Assembly (NCBI GenBank): GCA_019779905.1
Contig: JABAKE010000005.1
Location: 1 to 64,000, forward strand
DNA from: Modestobacter lapidis
Lineage (GTDB): Bacteria; Actinomycetota; Actinomycetes; Mycobacteriales; Geodermatophilaceae
Direction of reading: 5' to 3'
Length of the DNA stretch: 64,000 nt
In this document: positions 54,544 to 63,362 of the stretch, piece after piece
How the letters are laid out: each line of letters opens with the position of its first letter
Position numbering within the stretch: position 1 is the stretch's first letter
Position numbers and translations under genes: made by a program
Notes under the pieces: generated by a model
The model's database searches: none
The model's input: the letters and a program-made list of their open reading frames with translations, nothing else
Told to the model about the DNA's origin: nothing

Positions 54544-55734
54544 CTAAGGCTGCGCCTCGGGCCCGCGCGCCGCAGGGGTCACGGGCGGCCGGATGCCGAG
54601 GAAGGTCTCGGGGGCAGAGGAACGGCTCGGGCCGAGCAACGATGTCTCTGCCGACCGCCCTGCTGGAGGGCCTGCCGACACCGAGCGGTCCGCCGGCCGA
54701 ACACCGGCCTCGAAGGGCGCCGGGGGAGGAACACCTTCCGGAGATCCGGCTGCACGACCAGCGCGTGCGGCGCTGAGCGAAGGCGACGGGGGCGGTGCGA
54801 GGGAGCTGAGGCCACCGGTTTCTGAGACCTCCTCGTTGTTGCTCAGCGGGCGGCTTCTCCGCGGAAGGCCCGGATGAGCTGGGACGGCGACGGCGACGAC
54901 GGCGGTCAGTAGTGCCACCGCGGTCACCGCGAGGGCGATCGGCTGACCACCGGAGAGCAGTTGGTCGACGAGGCCGTCCTCGCCGTTGGACGAGTTGAAC
55001 ACCGCGTGCAGCACCGCGACGGCCAGCAGGCTGTCGGCGGCGGCCCGGAGCACGACACCGACCATGAGCCGGAAGAGGACGCTGACCGCCAGCAGCAGGC
55101 CGACGCCGAATGCCACTGAGGCCGCCGAGAAGTCGCCGACGAACTCCAGCGGCACGTGGATGGCGGCGAACGGAACGGCGGTGAGCGCGGCCGCGAGCAC
55201 CAGACCGTGCCGCCGTTTCAGCCGGGTCTGCAGGAAGCCGGCCCAGACCATCTCCTCCCACAGGTTGATCAACACCACGGCAACGACCAGCGAGACGACC
55301 TCGCCGGCCAGGACGCCGAGCAGGTCCGAGGTCTGCACCGATCGGCCGGTCGCGACGCCGAGGGCCAGGGTGGTGAGGGGCAACGCGAGCAGCACGACGG
55401 CCCACCGTCCGGCGCCGAAGCGCCAGCGGAACGCACGGTGCAGCAGCTCGCGCACCCCGCTACGCCCGTCGGTCACCGAGGTGACCCACAGCGCGGCGGG
55501 CAGCATCACGAGAAGGACGACGGCCAGGATCCAGATCTCGCCTGGAAGCGCTCCGCCAGGCACGACGCCGTGGTCGGTGAGGGCCGGCAGCGACATGAGC
55601 GGCCAGCCGAGCCCGAAGACCAGGACGAGGAAGGCAGTCAGCGGCCGGCGGATCACCCAGGAGCGGATGCCGGACGAACTTCCTGGACGGGGTGGAGCGG
55701 ACGTGGTGGTGCCGGCTGTCTGTGGGATGGACAT
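54544..55734 (-). CDS. CPBP family intramembrane metalloprotease with disordered tail
   Basis: 396 residues from ATG 55734 with GAGAGAAG upstream. Seven to eight membrane segments fill residues 25-290. The metal motif EExxW appears as WEEMVWAGFLQ, with later His in AIHVPLEF and VAVLHAVFNS, as in CPBP/Abi-type proteases. The last 100 residues are Pro/Ser-rich and disordered. Family members process membrane proteins, for instance in bacteriocin self-immunity. It lies directly before the phosphodiesterase gene, so both may share a transcript. Confidence 0.85.
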   Translation of the reverse strand: MSIPQTAGTTTSAPPRPGSSSGIRSWVIRRPLTAFLVLVFGLGWPLMSLPALTDHGVVPGGALPGEIWILAVVLLVMLPAALWVTSVTDGRSGVRELLHRAFRWRFGAGRWAVVLLALPLTTLALGVATGRSVQTSDLLGVLAGEVVSLVVAVVLINLWEEMVWAGFLQTRLKRRHGLVLAAALTAVPFAAIHVPLEFVGDFSAASVAFGVGLLLAVSVLFRLMVGVVLRAAADSLLAVAVLHAVFNSSNGEDGLVDQLLSGGQPIALAVTAVALLTAVVAVAVPAHPGLPRRSRPLSNNEEVSETGGLSSLAPPPSPSLSAARAGRAAGSPEGVPPPAPFEAGVRPADRSVSAGPPAGRSAETSLLGPSRSSAPETFLGIRPPVTPAARGPEAQP

Positions 55735-55838
55735 GCGGAGACTTCTCTCAGAGTTGGGTGGTCGGGCGGAGGAGCGGGACGCCGACGCGGAACGCCGGAA
55801 GGACCAACGCCGTGGGGAGACGTTCACGAGAGCAGCTG

Positions 55839-55925
55839 CCGGTGAATCGGTTGCATGGCCTCCGCCACACCGAGGCGGTCCGGCTGCTCGCCGACGGGGT
55901 GCCGGTGAAGGTCCTCTCGGAGCTC
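55839..55925 (+). pseudogene. Remnant of a tyrosine recombinase catalytic domain
   Basis: A short plus-strand frame reads VNRLHGLRHTEAVRLLADG followed by VPVKVLSEL, the HxLRH box and following helix of phage-type integrases, where the next residues would be GH. The catalytic Arg and Tyr boxes on either side are missing. About 29 codons remain, so it is inactive. Confidence 0.6.
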
Positions 55926-56054
55926 GAAGGGCAGTGGCTTGCCGACGCGGTGGGGATCCGCCGCGAGCGGTCCCTTAAGGAACTCGACGACCGTGACTGC
56001 AACCGGCTCGGGGAGGTCGAGTTCGATGGCCCGAGCCGGCAGTTGGCCCCCTGA
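55914..56054 (-). pseudogene. Remnant of a RelE-type toxin
   Basis: A minus-strand frame reads DLPEPVAVTVVEFLKGPL followed by AADPHRVGKPLPFEL, closely matching the intact toxin at 45217 (DLPESVAVAVVDFLYGPL, then AENPRRVGKPLRFQL). The N-terminal strand and the catalytic C-terminal part are missing, and no antitoxin is present. It ends where the integrase fragment begins. Confidence 0.65.
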
Positions 56055-56095
56055 TCGGGCGATGAGTTCCGGGGGCGGGTGGGGTCTGCACCACC

Positions 56096-56971
56096 ATGAC
56101 CACGATGATCGCCACCGGCACCCTCGACACGCCTGAGGCATCGCTGGTCTACGACGTCCGCGGTCCGCTGCCGACGGTGGACGGACGGCCGCCGCTGTCC
56201 CTCGTCGGGGCACCGATGGACGCGAGCGGCTTCGGCACGCTCGCGGGGCACTTCGCCGACCGCACAGTGGTCACTTACGACCCGCGCGGCCTGGGCCGCA
56301 GCACGCGGACCGACGGGCGGAGCACGTACACGCCCCAGCAGCACTCCGACGACGTCCACCGCATCATCGAGGCGGTCGGGGGGCCGGTGGAGATGTTCGC
56401 CAGCAGTGGGGGAGCGGTCACGGCGCTGGCCCTGGTCGCGGCGCATCCGGACGACGTGATGACGCTGGTCGCGCACGAGCCCCCGCTGCTGCATGTCCTC
56501 CCGGACGCCGACCGCGCGATCGCCGCCACCCGCGCGGTGCAGGCGGTCTACGAGGCCAAGGGCTGGGGGCACGGCATGGCGGCCTTCATCGCGCTCACCT
56601 CGTGGCAGGGCGAGTTCACCGACGACTTCTCGGCCACCGCCGCCGCCGACCCGGCGGCCTTCGGCCTCCCGGCCGAGGACGACGGATCGCGCGGCGATCC
56701 TCTGCTGTCCCACGACTCCGACGCGATCACCGCCTTCCGGCCCGCCGTCCCGGCGCTGATGGCGGCACCGAGCCGGATCGTCGTCGCTGCCGGCATCGAG
56801 TCGAAGGACGCCCTCACGTGGCGGACCGCGGTCGCGACCGCCCAGGCGCTGGGCCAGGACATCACCGTTTTCCCGAGCAACCACGGTGGGTTCCTCGGCG
56901 GCGAGTTCGGCCAGCACGGCCAGCCGGAGGCGTTCGCCGCACGGCTCCGCGAGGTCCTCGACGCGCGTTGA
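56096..56971 (+). CDS. Alpha/beta hydrolase
   Basis: 291 residues. VVTYDPRGLGRSTRTDG is the strand-loop typical of the fold, the nucleophile is the Ser in MFASSGGAVTALAL, and a late His in FPSNHGGFLGGEFG could complete the triad. It resembles the hydrolases related to esterases and haloperoxidases that occur widely in actinobacteria. The substrate is unknown. No neighbour shares its strand. Confidence 0.82.
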   Translation: MTTMIATGTLDTPEASLVYDVRGPLPTVDGRPPLSLVGAPMDASGFGTLAGHFADRTVVTYDPRGLGRSTRTDGRSTYTPQQHSDDVHRIIEAVGGPVEMFASSGGAVTALALVAAHPDDVMTLVAHEPPLLHVLPDADRAIAATRAVQAVYEAKGWGHGMAAFIALTSWQGEFTDDFSATAAADPAAFGLPAEDDGSRGDPLLSHDSDAITAFRPAVPALMAAPSRIVVAAGIESKDALTWRTAVATAQALGQDITVFPSNHGGFLGGEFGQHGQPEAFAARLREVLDAR

Positions 56972-57558
56972 CGCCGGTCCGACCGCGTTCTGACGGGGTG
57001 ACAGATCGGCGCACATCCCCACTGCGGTCGTGCAGCGGGCACTGTGGGTCAGGAGTTGAGGGCGACCCGGTCCCGGTACTCGATCAGCACCGAGTCATGG
57101 GGCCGTAGTCCCGTGGGCAATCGCCCACAGAGGAGTGTCCGAGGGGCGACACGCTACATACGCACACGGTTCGCGCCGGGCCTGTGACTGCGCGCGCACG
57201 GTGAGAGCCCGGCTTCATTAGATTACGGTCGGGTACTCGGTGAAGTCGGCTCGACTGCGTACGAGGACCATGGCCTTCTCTGGTCGCTGACTACCGAGTG
57301 ACTCAAGCTCCAAGCAGGCGCGACGCCGTTTCGCATCACCCGACAATCGCCGCATTCTCGGGCAGGAGGACTGCTCTACCCGAGGACCGGCGTAGTTGCG
57401 CCGACTCGATCGGTCATCGTCGCTGTGGCTTGGCGGCGGAATGCTGAGGTGCTGGCTGGCCGGTACAACGGGCTCTGGCGCAATCCCGCAGACGGAGGCG
57501 TCGGGGCCGGCGGCCGGGTGGTGCTTCTCCGCTGCCCTCCTCGCTTATGCCTGGACGA
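56972..57558. other. Long intergenic stretch with repeat copy D
   Basis: About 590 bases with locally lower GC around 57210-57330. It holds repeat copy D. A minus-strand fragment MVLVRSRADFTEYPTVI ending at about 57218 might be a decayed toxin or antitoxin tail but is too short to assign. No other gene, RNA or terminator is clear. Confidence 0.5.
57132..57168 (+). repeat. Dispersed repeat, copy D (3' part)
   Basis: The 34 bases from GTGTCC to GCACACG are identical to copies C and E. The left GTGTGC arm and AGCTG are missing, replaced by CACAGAGGA. It lies about 160 bases behind the alpha/beta hydrolase gene. Confidence 0.85.
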
Positions 57559-58569
57559 TCAGAGTTCGACGTCCGCTGTGTAGGCGGCGTGATCGCTTAT
57601 CAGCGTCCCGTCTTCGTAATGCGGCCGGTGGACCGTGGCCTCGCATCGCGCCACCGGCTCGCTGACTGCGAGATGATCGATGGTGGGCGCCTCGGGGTTG
57701 AGGTGCTCGGATCCCTCGGTCAGGGGGCGGAGGCCGAAGCGGTCGAAGGCGGCTCGAAGCCGCTCGATGCCGGCGACAGTGCCTGCGAGGCGGTGGTGCG
57801 CAGCCTTTCGTTCCGAGGTCAGGTTCCGCAGTTCCTGGTTGAAGTCACCGCCCCAGACGATTGGCTCCTGCCTGTCCCAGGCGTCGTCGATCCGGTCTAT
57901 GTGGTGCTCGAGCACGAAGGCTTGCTGGTCGTTTAGGTACTTCTCCGGGAGACCCGGCCACCACTTCCCGGCGCCTCCCCAGGGCAGGACAGAACAGGCG
58001 ACCAACACCGACCTGGACTCCGCTCCCTCCGGCAACTGGACGCGGGCCAAGCACAACGCCTCTTCGGCGGCAGGAGCATCAGTGGGGCCTTCATGGATTG
58101 GCGTAATCGAAAGGTGTGTCTGGATGCCCGCCCAGCGCTTGGTGTCCGGGCTGTCGCCGCGGCGGGGCCCCGACACGCTGACCCACCCGCTGGATGAGTC
58201 CCAGTCGCGGTGCACCTCGGTCAGCAGCCAGATGTCCGCCGAGAGCTTCTCCTGCCACCGGACGATTTCGGCGGCCTTTGCGTAGCCGGGGCTCGGGCAG
58301 TCGCGGAGGTTCCACGTCGCGATGCGGGTGAGGCCGTCCTCTGCTGCTGCGACCTCGGTGTGGGAAGACGCCGCTTCCCAGCCGAGGGACCGCTGGCAGT
58401 GGGAGCAGGCCCACCGCGGTGAGGGGCCTGCCTCCATCAGGCAGCCAGCGAGCACGATCTCGCCACGCTCTGCTGCCTCCAAGGCCTCCGCAGACGGGAG
58501 GCCGTAGACAAGGGGGACCCCCGGCGGCACACCCGGGCAGTCCGGGCAACGTGGGGCGCGACGACTCAT
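57559..58569 (-). CDS. Zinc ribbon fused to an endonuclease/exonuclease/phosphatase (EEP) domain
   Basis: 336 residues from ATG 58569 (a GTG nine bases earlier is in frame). Residues 1-65 form a zinc ribbon with CPDC (8-11) and CSHC (about 55-58), like a widespread stand-alone actinobacterial protein (VYGLPSAEALEAAERGEIVLAGC). Residues 80-336 are an EEP nuclease/phosphatase with IATWNLRD, LTEVHRDW, VWGGDFNQEL and a C-terminal SDHAAY carrying the catalytic Asp-His. It could cleave nucleic acid or a phosphoester. An 18-bp palindrome covers the start codon. Confidence 0.8.
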   Translation of the reverse strand: MSRRAPRCPDCPGVPPGVPLVYGLPSAEALEAAERGEIVLAGCLMEAGPSPRWACSHCQRSLGWEAASSHTEVAAAEDGLTRIATWNLRDCPSPGYAKAAEIVRWQEKLSADIWLLTEVHRDWDSSSGWVSVSGPRRGDSPDTKRWAGIQTHLSITPIHEGPTDAPAAEEALCLARVQLPEGAESRSVLVACSVLPWGGAGKWWPGLPEKYLNDQQAFVLEHHIDRIDDAWDRQEPIVWGGDFNQELRNLTSERKAAHHRLAGTVAGIERLRAAFDRFGLRPLTEGSEHLNPEAPTIDHLAVSEPVARCEATVHRPHYEDGTLISDHAAYTADVEL

Positions 58570-58584
58570 ACCGATCACGGTATG
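58567..58584. promoter_or_regulatory. Perfect palindrome over the start codon of the EEP gene
   Basis: CATACCG-ATCA-CGGTATG has 7-base arms and a 4-base centre, and its first three bases are the reverse complement of the ATG. A protein bound here would cover the start of transcription of a leaderless or short-leader message. No regulator gene is next to it. Confidence 0.6.
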
Positions 58585-58979
58585 GGCGCCTAGCGACGGA
58601 ATCAGCGCGCCTCGCCCGGTCGAGGGAGGCTGATGACAGCGCGCGGGAACGAATGCCCCCTGCAGTCCGGCTTGGCTACCCGTCAGGCCTTGAGCGCCGG
58701 GAAAGTGCAGAGGCGTACTGCCGCGACGGCGACGGCCTGTGCAACGAGGGCTGAGGCAGCTGTCGGCCGGGCGGCCGAAGGGCCGTCACTTCAACCGAAC
58801 CGAGGGCAGTCCCGGACGCGTGAGTGTCCGGGTGGGTGCGTGGCCGTCGGCCGTGGTCGCGAGAGTCCCATCGCGCAACGGGGGGGGTGTGCTTTAGCTG
58901 GTGTCCGAGGGGCGACACGCTACATACGCACACGGCTCGCAGTGCCGGCGCCAGGAGCTTGACCGGCAGTGCAGCCAGG
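58585..58979. other. Intergenic with repeat copy E
   Basis: About 395 bases between the EEP gene and the reductase gene. It contains repeat copy E at 58887; a poly-G run precedes it. No gene is supported. Confidence 0.5.
58887..58934 (+). repeat. Dispersed repeat, copy E (complete)
   Basis: Complete 48-base copy with GTGTGC (58887-58892), inner hairpin GTGTC/GACAC and GCACAC (58928-58933). It differs from copy C only in the spacer after GTGTGC (TTT instead of CCG). It is preceded by a run of G. Unlike copies A-C it lies behind a gene on the opposite strand. Confidence 0.85.
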
Positions 58980-59651
58980 TCACCGGCGGGCGGCGGTGAC
59001 CTCCTTGCCGCGGTCGGAAGCGGGAAACCGGTCGATCATGGCGCGCAGCCGCTCGGCGTCGACGTTGGCGCCGAAGGGCTCGGTGCGGGGTTCGAGGCGC
59101 ACGCCGTGCGCGAGAGGGCCGGCGACGACCCCGTCGAAGCCTAGGTCGTGGACGATCAGGGCAACGGTGTCGAGGTCGGCGACCTCGTCCCCGGCGATCG
59201 CGATCGCTTTCCGGCCGGGATCGCCGACGGGGCGGGTTTCGCCTTCGAGGTCGTGGTAGCCCATGTGGTTGAACGCCTTCACCACCCGGGACTCCGGTAG
59301 AAAAGCCTGCCCGATCTCGCTGGTGGAGGTACGCGGATCGGTGAGGTTGTCGCGGACGCCGTCGACCTCCCACCAGTAGTTCATCGCGTCGATGACCAGC
59401 TTCCCGGCCAGTGCATCGACCGGGAGCGTGCGGTACTTGCCCAGCGGCAGGGCCAGGACGACGACATCACCCTTGAGCGCGGCATCAGCCGCGGTGGTCG
59501 CGGTTGCCCCGGGTGCGAGCACCTCGACGGTCAACGCGATCTTCGCCGGGTCGCCCGAGCCGGCGACGAGCACCTCGTACCCGGCTGCGATCGCAAGCCG
59601 GGCCAGCACGGTGCCCACCTTGCCGGCACCGAGGATGCCCAGCGTGGTCAT
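58980..59651 (-). CDS. NAD(P)-binding protein, F420-dependent NADP reductase-like
   Basis: 223 residues. [32 protein letters not shown] is a Rossmann nucleotide loop of the NADP oxidoreductase coenzyme F420-dependent family. [26 protein letters not shown] and [13 protein letters not shown] also match. It could pass hydride between F420H2 and NADP or act on another cofactor. Its ATG overlaps the stop of the luciferase-like gene (ATGA), and luciferase-like enzymes often use F420 or FMN, which fits. Confidence 0.82.
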   Translation of the reverse strand: MTTLGILGAGKVGTVLARLAIAAGYEVLVAGSGDPAKIALTVEVLAPGATATTAADAALKGDVVVLALPLGKYRTLPVDALAGKLVIDAMNYWWEVDGVRDNLTDPRTSTSEIGQAFLPESRVVKAFNHMGYHDLEGETRPVGDPGRKAIAIAGDEVADLDTVALIVHDLGFDGVVAGPLAHGVRLEPRTEPFGANVDAERLRAMIDRFPASDRGKEVTAARR

Positions 59652-60738
59652 GCCCGCACCTCCTGCGTGACGGTGTGTACGTCGTCGCCGGCGAGAAGCT
59701 CGCGGACCCGGGGGATGACCTGGCTGCCGTAGAGCTCCATGGCCCGCAGGCGGGCGGCGGCCGGGGTGCTCCCGCTGGTGTAGACCATGTCGAACCGCCC
59801 GACGTCGAGGGTCCGGATCGCCTCGGCCATCCGGGTCGCCACGGTCTCGGACGAGCCGACGTAGAGCGACCCGGAGGCGATCTCGGCCTCGTAGTCCTGC
59901 CGCCGGACCGGCGACCAGCCGCGCTGCGCCCCGATCCGGTCCCGGCTCGCGCGGTAGTGCGGCCACACGGTCTCGACCGCCTCCTCATCAGTGTCGGCGA
60001 CGAAGCCGTGGGAGTGCATGCCGACCGGGTGCGCGGGAGTGCCGAACTGCGCCGCGGCCCGCCGGTAGAGGTCGACGTAGGGCGCGAACCGCTCGGGTGG
60101 CCCGCCGATGATGGCGATCATCAGGGGAAGGCCGTACCGGGCGGCGCGGATCACGGACTGCGGTGAACCACCGACGCCGACCCACGTGTCGAGGCGCCCG
60201 GACTCCGTCTTCGGATAGACGTCCGCGTCCTGCAGCGGCGGGCGGGTGGAGCCCTGCCAGGTGACCGGGCGCTCCCTCAGCAGCCGGGAGAAGAGCTCGA
60301 TCTTCTCCTCGAAGAGCACGTCGTAGTCGGCCAGGTCGTAGCCGAACAGCGGGAAGGACTCGGTGAAGGAGCCGCGGCCGAGGATGACCTGCGCCCTGCC
60401 CCCTGAGAGCGCGTCGACGGTGGCGAAGCGCTGGAAACCCGCACCGGGTCGTCGGAGGACAGCACCGTGACACCGGAGGCCAGCGTGATCCGCTCGGTGC
60501 GGGTGGCGATGCCGGCGAGCACGGTCTCCGGGGTGGAGATCGCGTAGTCGGGCCGGTGGTGCTCCCCCAGGGCGATGACGTCTACGCCGACTCGGTCAGC
60601 CAAAACCGCCTCCTCCACGACCCGGCGGATCGCGTCGGCGTGCGGCAGCAGGTCGCCCGCGTCGTCCACGGGGATGTCGCCGAAGGTGTCGAGTCCGAAC
60701 TCGACTCCTGAGGATGCGCGGGGGGCCTGCGTGGTCAT
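59648..60738 (-). pseudogene. Luciferase-like (LLM class) flavin/F420-dependent oxidoreductase, frameshifted
   Basis: The N-terminal part runs from the ATG at 60738 through GLDTFGDIPVDDAGDLL, ALGEHHRPDYAISTP and GVTVLSSDDPVRV. It then leaves frame near 60437, where one base appears to be missing before FQRFATVDALSGGRAQVILG. The remaining frame (GRGSFTESFPLFGY, then LFEEKIELFSRLLRERPVTW, VGVGGSPQSVIRAARYG and the C-terminal helices) is intact to the stop. Restored length is about 363 residues, normal for the family. It may be a real pseudogene or a sequencing error. It overlaps the reductase gene by four bases. Confidence 0.8.
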
Positions 60739-60841
60739 GGATGAGCCCTCTACCTGACGGCACGAAGTTGAGCGTTCATCTTGGTCTCACGGCTCGACAC
60801 TTCCGATGTTCCAGCCGGCCGCGCGACTGGCACCCGGCCCG

Positions 60842-63310
60842 TCAGGAGCCCGCGAGCCGCCGCGCGAGGTAGGGCGCGGTGGCGCTGCCCGGGACCGTGG
60901 CGATCTCGGACGGGGTGCCGGCGGCGACGATGCGCCCGCCCGCGTCACCGCCGCCCGGGCCCAGGTCGATGACCCAGTCGGCGGAGGCGATCGTGTCGAG
61001 GTCGTGCTCGACCAGGACGACGGTGTTGCCTGCGTCGACGAGCCGGTGCAGCTGCTGGAGCAACAGCCTGATGTCGGCCGGGTGCAGGCCCGCCGTCGGC
61101 TCGTCGAGCAGGTAGAGGGCATGGCCGCGGCGGGCGCGCTGCAGCTCGGTGGCGAGCTTGATGCGCTGGGCCTCACCACCGCTGAGCTCGGTGGCCGGCT
61201 GGCCCAGTCGCAGGTATCCCAGTCCGACGTCCTGGAGCGTCTGCAGGCTGCGTGCCGCGGCCGGGATGTCGGCGAGAAACGTGGCGGCGTCGTCGACCGA
61301 CATGGCCAGGACGCCGGCGATGCTCGTGCCGCGGTGGACCACCTCGAGGGTTTCGGCGTTGTAACGGGCGCCGTGGCAGGTGGGGCACGGCGCGTTGGTG
61401 CCGGGAAGAAAGAGCAGCTCGACGGCGACGAAGCCTTCGCCTTGGCAGGTCTCGCACCGGCCCTCGGGGACGTTGAAGGAGAACCGGCTGGCGGTGTAGC
61501 CCCGGGCCTGTGCCTCCTCCGTCGAGGCGTACAGCCTGCGCACGGCGTCGAACATGCCGGTGTACGTGGCCAGGTTGGACCGGGGCGTGCGGCCGATGGG
61601 CCGCTGGTCGACCAGGACGAGCCGGTCGAACGCCTCGAGCCCGGACGCGTCATGCAGGTCGACGTCGAGGGCTGTGTCCTCCTGGTCCGCGGGCGTCAGG
61701 CCGAGGTGGCGCCTCACGACCTCGGCGAGCACCTGCGTGACCAGCGTCGACTTGCCGGAGCCGGAGACCCCGGTCACCGCCGTCAGCACGCAGAGCGGCA
61801 CGTCGACCGACACGTCGCGCAGGTTGTGGCGGGAGACGCCGCGCAGGTGCAGCCAGCCCTGCGGGGATCGCCCGCGGTGCTCGAACGGTCGCGCGCGCCC
61901 GAAGAGGTACCGACCGGTGGCCGATTCCTCCACCTGCTCGAGGCCGGCGACCGGGCCGCTGTAGAGCACGCGCCCGCCGCCGGCGCCCGCGCCGGGGCCG
62001 ATGTCGACGACCCAGTCGGCCCGGCGGACGACGTCCATGTCGTGCTCGACGACGAAGAGGGAGTTGCCCGACGCCTTGAGCCGGTCGAGCACGTCCAGCA
62101 ACGGCTCCGCGTCCGCGGGGTGCAGGCCCGCGGAGGGCTCGTCGAGGACGTAGACGACGCCGAACAACCCGGACCGCAACTGGGTGGCGATCCGCAGGCG
62201 TTGGGCCTCACCCGGCGACAGGGTGGTCGAGGACCGTCCGAGGCCGAGGTAGCCCAGGCCGAGGTCGAGCAGCACGTCGACCCGGGTGACCAGGTCGGCG
62301 CTGATCCGCACCGCGACCTCGGTCGACTCCCCGGACTGCGCCGTAGGCGTAGCGGCGCCGGGTTCGGCGAGGAGCGCCACGGGTCGCAGCCACGCCGCGA
62401 CCTCGGCGAGCGGCATGGCGTTGACCTCGGCGATCGAGCGGCCGGCGAAGGTCACCGCGAGCGCCTCCGGCCGCAGGCGGCTGCCGTGGCACTCGGGGCA
62501 GGGGATGCTCTGGACGAACCGCAGCGCCCGGTCGCGCATCCGCTGGCTCTGGGAGTTGGCGAGCACGTGCATGACGTGCTTGCGGGCGCTCCAGAACTTC
62601 CCGTAGTAACCGTGGTCGATGCGGCCGGGTTCGGGGGCCACCAGCACGGACGGTTGCTCGTCGGTGAACAGCAGCCAGTCCCGGTCGCGCCGCGCGAGCT
62701 CGCGCCACGGCTTGTCGACGTCGATGCCGAGCCCGGTCACGATGCTGCGCAGGTTGGCGCCCTGCCAGGCGCCCGGCCACGCCGCGATGGCTCCGTCGCG
62801 GATGCTCAGCGACGGGTCTGGCACCAGGAGGTCCTCGGTGACGTCATGCACCACACCGAGCCCCTGGCAGCGAGGGCAGGCGCCCGCTGCGGTGTTGGGG
62901 GAGAACGCGTCGGCGTCCAGGCGCCGGGCTCCCGGCGGATAGGTGCCTGCGCGCGAGTAGAGCATCCGGAGCAGGTTGGACAGCGTGGTCAGGGTGCCCA
63001 CAGTCGACCGTGAGCTCGGGGCTCCGCGACGCTGCTGGAGGGCCACAGCCGGGGGGAGACCGGTGATCTCCCGTACGTGCGGTGAGCCCACCTGCTGCAA
63101 GAGCCGGCGGGCGTAGGGCGCGACCGACTCGAAGTACCGTCGCTGCGCCTCGGCGTAGAGCGTGCCGAACGCGAGCGAGGACTTCCCGGAACCGGAGACG
63201 CCGGTGAAGGCGACCATCGCGTCGCGCGGAATGTCCACGTCGACGTTGCGCAGATTGTGCTCGCTGGCACCGCGGACACGCACGAAGTGATCGGTAGCCG
63301 CGTCTCCCAC
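60842..63310 (-). CDS. Class II UvrA-like ABC excinuclease subunit (UvrA2)
   Basis: 822 residues from a GTG at 63310, against about 950 for UvrA. Two ABC modules each have GVSGSGKS-type Walker A (37-44 and near 545), signatures LSPGEAQRLRIA and LSGGEAQRIKLA, and Walker B VLDEPSAGLH/LLDEPTAGLH. Zinc pairs CPRC, CPEC, CETC and CPTC are retained. The UvrB-binding insertion in the first module is absent, as in UvrA2/DrrC-type proteins. These have been linked to damage tolerance and to resistance to DNA-binding antibiotics. It stands alone. Confidence 0.9.
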   Translation of the reverse strand: MGDAATDHFVRVRGASEHNLRNVDVDIPRDAMVAFTGVSGSGKSSLAFGTLYAEAQRRYFESVAPYARRLLQQVGSPHVREITGLPPAVALQQRRGAPSSRSTVGTLTTLSNLLRMLYSRAGTYPPGARRLDADAFSPNTAAGACPRCQGLGVVHDVTEDLLVPDPSLSIRDGAIAAWPGAWQGANLRSIVTGLGIDVDKPWRELARRDRDWLLFTDEQPSVLVAPEPGRIDHGYYGKFWSARKHVMHVLANSQSQRMRDRALRFVQSIPCPECHGSRLRPEALAVTFAGRSIAEVNAMPLAEVAAWLRPVALLAEPGAATPTAQSGESTEVAVRISADLVTRVDVLLDLGLGYLGLGRSSTTLSPGEAQRLRIATQLRSGLFGVVYVLDEPSAGLHPADAEPLLDVLDRLKASGNSLFVVEHDMDVVRRADWVVDIGPGAGAGGGRVLYSGPVAGLEQVEESATGRYLFGRARPFEHRGRSPQGWLHLRGVSRHNLRDVSVDVPLCVLTAVTGVSGSGKSTLVTQVLAEVVRRHLGLTPADQEDTALDVDLHDASGLEAFDRLVLVDQRPIGRTPRSNLATYTGMFDAVRRLYASTEEAQARGYTASRFSFNVPEGRCETCQGEGFVAVELLFLPGTNAPCPTCHGARYNAETLEVVHRGTSIAGVLAMSVDDAATFLADIPAAARSLQTLQDVGLGYLRLGQPATELSGGEAQRIKLATELQRARRGHALYLLDEPTAGLHPADIRLLLQQLHRLVDAGNTVVLVEHDLDTIASADWVIDLGPGGGDAGGRIVAAGTPSEIATVPGSATAPYLARRLAGS

Positions 63311-63362
63311 CTTCGCAGGCTAGCCACGGTCGGCGACACAGCGCGCCGGCGATGCCCTCGTG

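Larger units (their letters stand above)
55735..56095. other. Intergenic with decayed mobile-element and toxin fragments
   Basis: About 360 bases between the divergent protease and hydrolase genes. It contains the integrase remnant and the RelE remnant, which abut or overlap by about 12 bases on opposite strands; nothing else is recognised. Confidence 0.6.

Noticed and set aside
57396-57665. 89-codon plus-strand frame upstream of the EEP gene's 3' end
   Set aside because: Partly antisense to the EEP gene, no RBS, and Arg/Ser/Trp-rich composition.
48763-58934. Repeat core GGTGTCCGAGGGG read as the 3' end of a tRNA gene on the other strand
   Set aside because: The acceptor-like end is present, but no cloverleaf, anticodon arm or T-loop sequence follows in any copy; the inner hairpin explains the pattern better.
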